A DNA stretch of 6,134 nt from Dehalococcoidia bacterium (GTDB taxonomy: Bacteria; Chloroflexota; Dehalococcoidia; UBA2247). Location of the stretch: contig JAGHDJ010000037.1 in NCBI GenBank assembly GCA_021159955.1, positions 1 to 6,134 on the forward strand, given 5' to 3'. The position numbers were made by a program, and so were the translations under genes. The notes under the pieces are model-generated. The model was not told the DNA's origin and searched no databases. It worked only from the letters and a program-made list of their open reading frames with translations. Numbering within the stretch: position 1 is the stretch's first letter; each line of letters opens with the position of its first letter. Of the stretch, positions 1-6,134 are shown one piece after another.

Positions 1-2
1 GG

Positions 3-344
3 GAGTATCCCGGAGCGTTTGGTCGGGAGTTTTCTAACCAACAGATACATCGGGCATTGACTGTGGTGATACTCTCTGTGGGACTTATAGCTGTTGTGGT
101 ACTGGTATTAACTATGACAGAGAAGCTTGACTTCCTTGACCTTCTATTTGAGACGGTGTCTGCTTTTGGTACTGTGGGATTATCAACGGGAATAACACCT
201 AGTTTGTCAGTTGCAGGTCGGGTGATAATAGCTATTATGATGTTTGCTGGCAGGCTTGGAACACTCACTATAGCGCTATCGCTGGTTCAAAGTCAGCTTA
301 CGGCCCTATATCGTTATCCAGAGGAGACGGTGAGGATAGGATAG
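3..344 (+). CDS. ktrB: KtrB/TrkH-family K+ uptake channel subunit, C-terminal part (5' end outside window)
   Basis: This is the membrane channel subunit of a Ktr/Trk potassium uptake system. The frame is open from the left edge, so about 113 C-terminal residues are present and the start lies outside the window. What is seen: a hydrophobic helix (VVILSVGLIAVVVLVL), then SAFGTVGLSTGIT, the fourth pore loop with its selectivity-filter glycine (codon near 168), then a final helix containing FAGRLGTLT and a short cytoplasmic tail. In this family four such loops line a single pore, and the FGTVGLS and GR-G-LT signatures are closer to KtrB than to the longer E. coli TrkH. The stop at 342-344 lies 16 bp before the ktrA start, so the two genes are probably co-transcribed and their products form one complex. 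An internal TTG at 57 is not the true start, because conserved coding sequence continues upstream of it. Confidence 0.9.
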   Translation, partial: EYPGAFGREFSNQQIHRALTVVILSVGLIAVVVLVLTMTEKLDFLDLLFETVSAFGTVGLSTGITPSLSVAGRVIIAIMMFAGRLGTLTIALSLVQSQLTALYRYPEETVRIG

Positions 345-345
345 T

Positions 346-352
346 AGGAGGT
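346..352 (+). promoter_or_regulatory. Shine-Dalgarno for ktrA
   Basis: AGGAGGT lies 8 nt before the ATG at 361, with an A-rich spacer. It is a near-perfect anti-16S match at good spacing, which fixes the ktrA start and shows independent translation initiation despite the short gap after ktrB. Confidence 0.85.
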
Positions 353-360
353 AAATAAAA

Positions 361-1059
361 ATGAGACAACAAGTGGCTATTATAGGGATGGGGCGTTTTG
401 GTATATCTTTGGCTAGTACCCTGTTTGGTATGGGATATGATGTATTGGCGCTGGATATTGATGAGAAAAGAGTTCAGTCTGTATCGTCACAGGTAACTCA
501 TGCAGCTCAGGCAGATGCTACTAGTGAGACAGTGTTGAAAGCACTGGATATTGGCGGTTTTGATGTGGTTATAGTAGCGATGGGCTCTGCGATTCAGAGC
601 AGTGTGCTCTCCACGATACTGTTGAAGAAATTGGGTGTTGCTTACGTCATAGCGAGGGCTGATAACGAACTGCACCGTAGTATACTTGAAAAAATTGGTG
701 CAGATAGGGTGGTTTCTCCGGAACGTGAAATGGGGAAGAGGGTTGCTCATGGATTAACTTTGCCCAACGTGTTGGACTATATCCCTGTAGCTCCAAGCTA
801 TGGTGTTGCCGAGGTAGCAGCCTCGCCATATTTTGTAGGTAAGACTCTTTCTGAGCTTGAACTGGGGCAGGGTGGCAAATGGGGTATAGCTGTGCTCTTG
901 ATTCAGCGTGGGAAGGAAGTTATTGTTACTCCAGACCTTGTAGAGGATGTGCGCAAAGGGGATGTTTTGGTATTGGCGGGAAGCGATAAGCAACTGAACC
1001 CTCTCCTGAGTGAGGCGGCTAAAGAAACCGCCTCGCAACAAGAGCATATATCAAAATAA
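361..1059 (+). CDS. ktrA: KtrA/TrkA-type potassium uptake regulatory protein (RCK_N + RCK_C)
   Basis: This is the cytoplasmic gating subunit of the K+ uptake system; in this family a ring of RCK subunits binds nucleotide and opens or closes the membrane subunit. The protein has 232 residues, the usual length of single-RCK KtrA proteins and about half of the duplicated E. coli TrkA. The Rossmann-fold RCK_N domain covers roughly residues 1-130: the glycine motif GMGRFG is at 9-14 and the acidic residue ending strand 2 is Asp32 in LALDID. The RCK_C (TrkA_C) domain covers roughly 135-220 and includes FVGKTLSEL and KGDVLVLAGS. The ATG start is supported by the AGGAGGT upstream. The gene follows ktrB directly and is intact. 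The last ten or so residues (ETASQQEHISK) are a polar tail. The family assignment is firm; the exact ligand cannot be read from the sequence. Confidence 0.94.
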   Translation: MRQQVAIIGMGRFGISLASTLFGMGYDVLALDIDEKRVQSVSSQVTHAAQADATSETVLKALDIGGFDVVIVAMGSAIQSSVLSTILLKKLGVAYVIARADNELHRSILEKIGADRVVSPEREMGKRVAHGLTLPNVLDYIPVAPSYGVAEVAASPYFVGKTLSELELGQGGKWGIAVLLIQRGKEVIVTPDLVEDVRKGDVLVLAGSDKQLNPLLSEAAKETASQQEHISK

Positions 1060-1079
1060 CCTGCTTTTCCAGGGTTATT
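1055..1079 (-). terminator. Weak hairpin between convergent genes, possible terminator
   Basis: AATAACCTG (1055-1063) can pair with CAGGGTTATT (1070-1079), with one bulged G and a six-base loop. Read on the minus strand, the hairpin is followed by TTTTGATATA, so it could end the Thr-Pro protein transcript. Read on the plus strand it overlaps the ktrA stop and has no T-tract. The stem is A/T rich, so this is a modest candidate. Confidence 0.35.
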
Positions 1080-1129
1080 GCTGATGAGAACTGAATTGAT
1101 TTACAAGATTAGTTCCTGTTCCTCTTTGT

Positions 1130-1843
1130 TTACTTGCGTTTTTTGGTCCAAAATCTGGTGGTAGCTACCCCGATAAATAATGCTCCCAGCGCTGCTATGT
1201 CTCCAGATGCGGGGCTTTTTCTATCTGATATTGGTGGTTGAGCAGAGCAGCCGAAACCTCCGCCGGATGATTCTGACGTTGGCGCAGGTGTTGAGGTTGG
1301 TGTGGGAGAAGGAATAGGAGCTGGTGTAGATGTAGGTGCAGGAGTGGGAGTGGCTGTGGGGGTTGGAGTTGGTGTGGGAGTGGCTGTAGGGGTTGGAGTT
1401 GGTGTGGGAGTGGCTGTAGAGGTTGGAGTTGGTGTGGGAGTGGCTGTAGAGGTTGGAGTTGCTGTAGGAGTTGCTGTAGGTGTGGGTGTAGGTGTTGAGG
1501 TGTTTGCAGTTAAGTCTAAATTGATATTTTCTCCCATTTTCCACACTGCAATTTCTGATGCGTCCAGATTTCCTACCTTGAAGGACACAGTTTTCCCGAC
1601 ATGAGAGCCACTTATCCGCAATGCATTTGATCTGCCCCCATATGTAGAATTGACAGTGGTGCACTCTCCTACCTTTTGTCCTTCTATCCAGGCTGAGACT
1701 ATGGTGCCATCGGCAACGTTCATACCGTTAGAGAGCGCTGTGCCGTAGAACCCACATACTAGCGGCTGTGCTAGAACAGCCGCTGGCAGCAAAAGAAATA
1801 TGGCTATAATTGATAATGTTATCGCAACTTTTATTTTACTCAT
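1130..1843 (-). CDS. Exported protein: small N-terminal domain, Thr/Pro-repeat linker, C-terminal sorting-like tail
   Basis: I cannot name this gene. The product is probably a cell-surface protein of 237 residues. A signal peptide covers 1-25 ([10 protein letters not shown] start, hydrophobic core, AVLA before QPLVC). Residues 30-112 look like a small beta-sandwich: [30 protein letters not shown] and a closing INLDLTA. From memory, similar modules occur in secreted Chloroflexota and archaeal proteins. It contains two cysteines (C30, C61). Residues 115-190 are almost pure Thr/Pro/Ala/Ser, a rigid and often glycosylated linker. The tail has SSGGGFGCS (C199), then a weakly hydrophobic stretch ([12 protein letters not shown]), then RFWTKKRK, a three-part layout like known C-terminal sorting signals. 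The ATG at 1843 is preferred over an in-frame TTG at 1867 because AAGGTGG sits 8 nt before it and the predicted transcript starts near 1873. The gene is convergent with ktrA and divergent from the protease. Confidence 0.8.
   Translation of the reverse strand: MSKIKVAITLSIIAIFLLLPAAVLAQPLVCGFYGTALSNGMNVADGTIVSAWIEGQKVGECTTVNSTYGGRSNALRISGSHVGKTVSFKVGNLDASEIAVWKMGENINLDLTANTSTPTPTPTATPTATPTSTATPTPTPTSTATPTPTPTPTATPTPTPTPTATPTPAPTSTPAPIPSPTPTSTPAPTSESSGGGFGCSAQPPISDRKSPASGDIAALGALFIGVATTRFWTKKRK
1351..1470. repeat. 30-bp tandem repeat (about 4 copies) encoding the Thr-Pro linker
   Basis: On the plus strand each unit begins TGGCTGT and ends TGGTGTGGGAG. Copies lie at 1351-1380, 1381-1410, 1411-1440 and a degenerate one at 1441-1470. 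The first three differ at only one or two bases. On the minus strand one unit encodes ten residues of the form [S/P]TATPTPTPT. Shorter GTG/GGAGT-type repetition extends on both sides (about 1290-1500). The unit length is a multiple of three, so copy-number change would lengthen or shorten the linker without breaking the frame. Confidence 0.85.
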
Positions 1844-1851
1844 TTTTCTCT

Positions 1852-1858
1852 CCACCTT
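1852..1858 (-). promoter_or_regulatory. Shine-Dalgarno deciding the start of the Thr-Pro protein
   Basis: On the minus strand AAGGTGG lies 8 nt upstream of the ATG at 1843. It differs from AAGGAGG at one base. It supports the ATG start and a standard-length signal peptide over the longer TTG-initiated form. Confidence 0.7.
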
Positions 1859-1879
1859 TGTCTTCAATTTAGTGATTGT

Positions 1880-1908
1880 ATTGTATGGGATATAGTGTCA
1901 CTTATCAA
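1880..1908 (-). promoter_or_regulatory. Sigma70-type promoter of the Thr-Pro protein gene
   Basis: On the minus strand TTGATA (1908-1903) is followed after exactly 17 bp by TACAAT (1885-1880); each is one base from consensus. The predicted transcript start is near 1873, giving a leader of about 30 nt that carries the Shine-Dalgarno. A short inverted repeat, CACTT-ATC-AAGTG (1899-1911), overlaps the -35 box and could bind a regulator, but its arms are only 5 bp. Confidence 0.7.
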
Positions 1909-1942
1909 GTGTGTCGGAATAGCTGAACCGCTTCCCGTTATG

Positions 1943-1972
1943 TTGACAAAACTCGGGGTAAAGCGACATACT
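1943..1972 (+). promoter_or_regulatory. Promoter candidate for the HtrA-like protease
   Basis: A perfect TTGACA (1943-1948) is followed after 18 bp by CATACT (1967-1972), four of six matches to TATAAT. The predicted transcript start, near 1979, lies only about 5 nt before the ATG at 1984. This fits the lack of any Shine-Dalgarno there and suggests a nearly leaderless mRNA. It is divergent from the promoter at 1880-1908. Confidence 0.5.
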
Positions 1973-1983
1973 GTGTCTTAATT

Positions 1984-3428
1984 ATGAGGCGAAGTGGGAA
2001 AAATACACATGGTTTTATAAAGGTCTCTTTGATATTTATCATTACCCTGATTCTCTCTGCCTGTTCTTTAGGGTGCGAATCTACTGTACCCACGGTTATT
2101 CCTCCTGTTACTTCTGAACCGTCTTCTAGTCTCACTGCACACCCTGAGCGCTTACGGGATGAAGTTCTTCTGCTAGTTAAAGATTACCTGATGGAGTGTG
2201 CTGAAACATCTCTCGCCCGCGACATTGTGTGGATGGAGGTTGCTTCTCTGGATGCAACTTATCAGGATGATGTAGGTTGGCTGGTGAGTGGTAATGGTGA
2301 ATGGATAGTCCATGACGTAACGGGCTCTGTCGAACCGGCGGACGAAAACGCATTGAGAATTCTTCAATCTATTATTGATGCTAATAAGTCGGAGTCCCCT
2401 TCCATGGTTAATGCTGTAAGCGAGGTTGTATCGTCGGTTGTTCAGGTGAGCACTCATGCAGGCTCTGGTTCTGGGGTAATCATTGACCAGGCAGGTTATG
2501 TTTTGACTAATAATCATGTTGTGGCAGGGACTCTCCTGGTGACTATTACTTTGCCTGGTGGGGAGCAGTGTGGCGGTATTGTTGTCGGCAGGGATGAGAT
2601 TATGGATATAGCGATAGTGCAAGCCGCTGCCAATAATCTGCAGGCAGCTTCCTTTGGTGACTCCTCTAAGTTGATGGTGGGGGAGAAGGTGGTGAGTATG
2701 GGCTTTCCTTTGTCGCTGGGGGGGGTGTTTCTGTTACTGAGGGAATAGTCTCGGCATTCCGCACCGATAGTCAAACTGAGGTTCGCAGTATCCAGACCGA
2801 CGCTGCAATGAACCCCGGCAGTAGCGGTGGTCCTTTGGTTAATCTTTCAGGAGAGGTTGTGGGCATCAATTCGTGGGTCATCAAGGTTTCTGGCGGTATT
2901 CCCGTTGAGGGTGTTAACTTTGCCGTTGCAATAGATGGCATTAAAGATGTTCTTCCGCAATTGATGGCAGGAGAAGATATTCTTGCTCCTGTCGAAGAAT
3001 CATGGGAAACATATTCTAATATGGCGTACGGCTATTCCATCTCGTATCCCTCTTCCTGGCAGGTTGATGACCAGAACTTAAAATATGTCCGTATTCACCA
3101 TAGCTCTTATGATGTAGGGTTGGATATAGCTACGGTAACTGATGTATCGCCAAAATCAAAGGTAGAAAATCTCGTTGACACCAATATTGATAAGTTGGAG
3201 GGGGACTACCCAGATTTTAATCTTCTGTATCGTGAAGAGGTGGCATATGGAGGATTATCCGGGATTGAGATAGCTTATACTTATACCGAAGGAGCCAGGT
3301 GGTATTTCAGACACTTCTTTGCCCGTGCAGGCAACTCTATGTATCATACCAGGATTTGGATAAAACAGTCTGAGTATGAGTCCTATTCTGTCACTATAGA
3401 CAGGATAATTAGCAGCTTCAGTTTGTAA
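1984..3428 (+). CDS. HtrA/DegP-type trypsin-like serine protease lipoprotein, frameshifted at a G8 run
   Basis: This is a trypsin-like protease that would act outside the cytoplasmic membrane. It is read in two frames: 1984-2748, then the next frame, open across 2727-3428. A lipobox LSAC places the lipidated Cys at residue 27. Residues 55-135 form an N-terminal region (DVGWLVSGNGEWIVHDVTG) I cannot assign. The protease domain follows with all three catalytic residues: His178 in TNNHVV, Asp208 in MDIAIVQ, and Ser (codon 2823-2825) in NPGSSGGPL. No PDZ domain is visible. Instead, roughly the last 140 residues begin YGYSISYPSSWQV, as in PsbP-like domains. The break is at G8 (2718-2725). One extra G (or two fewer) rejoins GFPLSLGG to VSVTEGIVSAF, the family pattern before the Ser loop, giving about 481 residues. 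As written, the upstream product lacks the Ser and is inactive. No Shine-Dalgarno precedes the ATG. Confidence 0.85.
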
Positions 3429-3464
3429 GCGAGAGCTTGGCGCCTCATGGCGGCGCTGAAAATC

Positions 3465-3470
3465 AGGAAG
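3465..3470 (+). promoter_or_regulatory. Possible Shine-Dalgarno for the MFS transporter
   Basis: AGGAAG lies 11 nt before the ATG at 3482. It is a fair match at slightly long spacing. Together with the peptide encoded after that ATG, it supports 3482 as the original start. Confidence 0.45.
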
Positions 3471-3481
3471 AGAACATACGG

Positions 3482-4736
3482 ATGTTTATAGAGAAGAGGA
3501 CGCGCCTTACTATAGTTGGGTAATAGTAGGAGCGTCTTTTCTGGTGACAGCCATGGCTTATGGGGTGCATTATTCCTTTGGCGTGTTCTTTAAACCACTG
3601 CAGGTAGAGTTTGTCTGGAGCAGCACCGCAACTTCTGGTATATTTTCCTTTTATCAGATATCTCATTGTGGTCTTGGTTTTTTCTCAGGGTGGGCTGCTG
3701 GTAAATATGGAACGAGGGCAGTGGTTCTATCTGGCGGGATAGCTCTTGGTGTTGGTTTGATGTTGGCGGGGCAGGTGACTTCACTCTGGCAGATGTACAT
3801 TTGCTATGGACTTCTAGTTGCTCTTGGGATGAGCGTTGCTTTTTCTCCTCTTCTATCTATGGTGTCCAGGTGGTTTGTTCAGCGAAAAGGATTGGCTTTG
3901 GGGCTTGTTACTACCGGAGTAGAGTTGGGAACGGTGATTGTGTCTCCCTTGTCCCGCAAACTTATCAGCAACTATGGTTGGAGCAGGGCTTACTTTATTC
4001 TTGGCGTGGGCGCTCTGTTAGTTGTCACTGTAGCAGCCTTATTTTTGCGGAAGGAACCTCAAAAGAGGGAAATAGCTGCTGCCGGTGAGGTTCAGGAGGA
4101 TGGAGATGGAGAGGATATCACTATATCGCAGTCTGTAGGACTCGCTTTAAAGCAAGCTATGAGAACCAGAAGCTTGTGGTTGCTGATGGCGATGTTTGCC
4201 CTTGCCCCTTTTGGCTTGACTATGGTAATGACTCACGTGGTTAATTACGCCCAACTTGAAGGCATAGAGCCCATAAAAGCTTCTGTAATACTCAGTATTA
4301 TTGGTGGTGCCAGTATTGCCGGCAGGATATAACTATTGGTGCTCTTTCAGACAAAGTGGGCAGGAAAAGCGCCCTCGCTGTGGTCCTTGTTTGCCAGGGG
4401 GTTCTCCTGCTGTGGCTTATTGGTATCTCAGGGCTAATGCAGTTCTACATATTTGCTGCCATCTTTGGCTTTTCGTATGGTGTCTGGGTTCCTACATTTC
4501 CTGCTCTCTTGAGTGAATTTTATGGGCGGCACAACAGTGGTAGCATTCTTGGGTTCTCTATGCTTGGACCTAGTGTGGGTGGTGCTGTCGGAGCTGTGTT
4601 GACCGGGTATATATTTGACAGCACCGGCAGTTATGTTATTGCTTTCCTGGTTGGGGCAATAGTTACTTTTGTCGCAGCCGGGATGGCTCGCTTTTTGAAG
4701 AAACCTGAGATGTCCGAGATAACTGTTGGAGAATAG
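3482..4736 (+). CDS. MFS transporter (OFA/monocarboxylate-like), frameshifted at two sites
   Basis: This is a 12-helix secondary transporter in the inner membrane. The sequence HYSFGVFFKPLQ in helix 1, the loop 2-3 motif GWAAGKYGTRAV, RWFVQRKGLALGL, and the loop 8-9 motif GALSDKVGRKSA resemble the oxalate:formate antiporter/monocarboxylate group; the substrate cannot be read. The gene is in pieces. ATG 3482 reads MFIEKRTR and then hits TAA at 3521, while the transporter frame continues PYYSWVIVGASF from 3505 with no start codon of its own. One extra C near 3505 joins them. The first GTG in that frame (3544) would cut into helix 1. The second break is at 4327-4330: ATAT gives a stop at 4330, and removing one AT restores GRITIGALSDKVGRK. 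With both repairs the length is exactly 417 codons plus stop, normal for the family. It lies 53 bp after the protease gene and may share its transcript. Confidence 0.82.
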
Positions 4737-4817
4737 TGGAAACAGAGTTAAAGTTCTCGCTGATAGGGGTCATTTGCTGGCAGGAATAACTGCTACTTCT
4801 TTGTGTCTGTAACAGTG

Positions 4818-4843
4818 ATATTCTGTGTTATAACACACAATAT
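4818..4843. repeat. 26-bp interrupted palindrome, possible operator
   Basis: The centre, TGTGTTA-TAACACA (4824-4837), is a perfect 14-bp dyad. Beyond one C/C mismatch on each side (4823, 4838), the outer arms ATATT and AATAT match again. It lies about 80 bp after the transporter stop and 110 bp before the rRNA promoter. There is no T-tract after it and no loop at its centre, so a protein-binding site fits better than a terminator. Confidence 0.55.
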
Positions 4844-4953
4844 TTGAAATGTGAGTGAATATATGGAGGTATCTCTTTGAGCGTGCGCAAATGGAGGTAT
4901 ATGTAGGATGGAAGCAGGTATTGTGGTAGATTGAAAAGATGTAGCTAAAAATA

Positions 4954-4982
4954 TTGACAATGCCATTCTGTTAGTGTATATT
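4954..4982 (+). promoter_or_regulatory. Strong sigma70-type promoter driving the 23S rRNA transcript
   Basis: A perfect TTGACA (4954-4959) is followed after exactly 17 bp by TATATT (4977-4982), one base from consensus. Transcription should start near 4988-4990, leaving a leader of about 210 nt before the 23S 5' end. This near-consensus promoter is what a stand-alone rRNA gene would need. Confidence 0.75.
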
Positions 4983-5068
4983 GATGGTTCTTAAGTAAGG
5001 GGGGATGTGTGGGGAGAAGAGATACAGTAGGGTAATTTCCAGAGTTAGTGGTCGTGTAATCTAGGCGA

Positions 5069-5100
5069 AGCGGCTTAGTGCAGGACACTGGTCGCTTTTT
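5069..5100 (+). terminator. Terminator-like hairpin in the 23S leader
   Basis: AGCGGCT (5069-5075) and AGTG (5077-5080) pair with CACT (5086-5089) and GGTCGCT (5090-5096), with one bulged T, two G-U pairs and the loop CAGGA. The stem is about 11 bp and is followed at once by TTTT-GATTTTA. This is a good intrinsic terminator shape. Its place, about 100 nt after the promoter and 100 nt before 23S, suggests an attenuator passed by rRNA antitermination, the end of a small RNA of about 110 nt, or a processing stem. Confidence 0.45.
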
Positions 5101-5169
5101 GATTTTATAAGTATAAATGTACCTTAACAATAGAATAGCGTAGAGCAAAAAAACAAGGAAGCAATGCCG

Positions 5170-5189
5170 CGGAGATAAAATTATCTCTG
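5170..5189 (+). other. Hairpin immediately 5' of 23S rRNA, possible processing element
   Basis: CGGAGATAA (5170-5178) pairs with TTATCTCTG (5181-5189), nine pairs including one G-U, around an AA turn that in practice would open to a slightly larger loop. It ends about 10 nt before the inferred 23S 5' end, so it may guide RNase cleavage of the precursor. Function is inferred from position only. Confidence 0.4.
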
Positions 5190-5199
5190 AAACAATGCA

Positions 5200-6134
<935 letters not shown>

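Larger units (their letters stand above)
4737..5199. other. 463-bp non-coding region upstream of 23S rRNA
   Basis: I find no credible protein gene, tRNA or 5S rRNA here; short open frames are unsupported. The region holds a 26-bp palindrome, a 10-bp direct repeat (ATGGAGGTAT at 4863-4872 and 4891-4900), a strong promoter at 4954-4982, a terminator-like hairpin at 5069-5100 and a hairpin beside the 23S start. No 16S rRNA 3' end is present, although one would usually sit within a few hundred bases of a 23S gene. Confidence 0.75.

Noticed and set aside
1302..1604. Plus-strand open frame rich in Gly-Val repeats
   Set aside because: It is the antisense reading of the Thr-Pro repeat. The minus-strand frame has a signal peptide, promoter and Shine-Dalgarno; this one has none.
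1221..1664. Second minus-strand frame with Ser/Asn/Tyr/His repeats
   Set aside because: It is a shifted reading of the same 30-bp repeat, kept open by its composition, with no start signal of its own.
3439..3456. GC-rich hairpin (GCGCC with GGCGC) between the protease and the transporter
   Set aside because: The stem is only 5 bp and no T-tract follows, so it is not a convincing terminator.
4863..4900. ATGGAGGTAT direct repeat as the start of a CRISPR array or small gene
   Set aside because: There are only two 10-bp copies, and the frames after them stop after 5 and 12 codons.
5093..5102. CGCTTTTTGA as a boxA antitermination element
   Set aside because: It matches about 8 of 10 boxA bases but overlaps the T-tract of the hairpin at 5069-5100, so the T-run explains most of the likeness. 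I did not call it.

Overview
The window looks like bacterial chromosome of moderate G+C, and the best guess is a member of the Chloroflexota, perhaps Dehalococcoidia. This rests on three things: a secreted protein with a very long Thr-Pro linker, a lipoprotein HtrA-type protease with an added C-terminal domain, and a 23S rRNA gene with no 16S gene close upstream. The assignment is an inference; the 23S sequence would settle it.

Layout, left to right. (1) Positions 1-1059 (+): the C-terminal part of a KtrB/TrkH potassium channel subunit, followed after a good Shine-Dalgarno by the complete regulatory subunit KtrA/TrkA, forming a K+ uptake operon. (2) Positions 1130-1843 (-), convergent with the operon: a 237-residue exported protein made of a signal peptide, a small beta-rich domain, a Thr/Pro linker encoded by a 30-bp tandem repeat, and a C-terminal Gly-Cys/hydrophobic/basic tail that looks like a surface-sorting signal. 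It has a near-consensus promoter. (3) Positions 1844-1983: a divergent intergenic region with promoters facing both ways. (4) Positions 1984-3428 (+): a lipoprotein trypsin-like (HtrA/DegP-type) protease with an intact catalytic triad, no visible PDZ domain and a PsbP-like C-terminal domain. The frame breaks at a G8 run between the Asp and Ser of the triad. (5) Positions 3482-4736 (+): a 12-helix major facilitator resembling the oxalate/formate-monocarboxylate group, broken by two small indels. (6) Positions 4737-5199: a 463-bp non-coding stretch with a 26-bp interrupted palindrome, a TTGACA-17-TATATT promoter, a terminator-like hairpin and a second hairpin beside the 23S start. (7) Positions ~5200-6134 (+): the first third of a 23S rRNA gene, running off the right edge.

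Only the ktrB-ktrA pair forms a clear functional unit. The protease and transporter are 53 bp apart on the same strand and could share a transcript. Three frame breaks fall in these two adjacent genes, while ktrA and the Thr-Pro protein are intact. Sequencing error, pseudogene decay and slippage-based switching are all possible, and the sequence alone cannot decide. I see no clear evidence of a wholly new multi-gene system. The best leads are the frameshift cluster, the protease architecture, the 23S leader with its unlinked rRNA arrangement, and the 26-bp palindrome.
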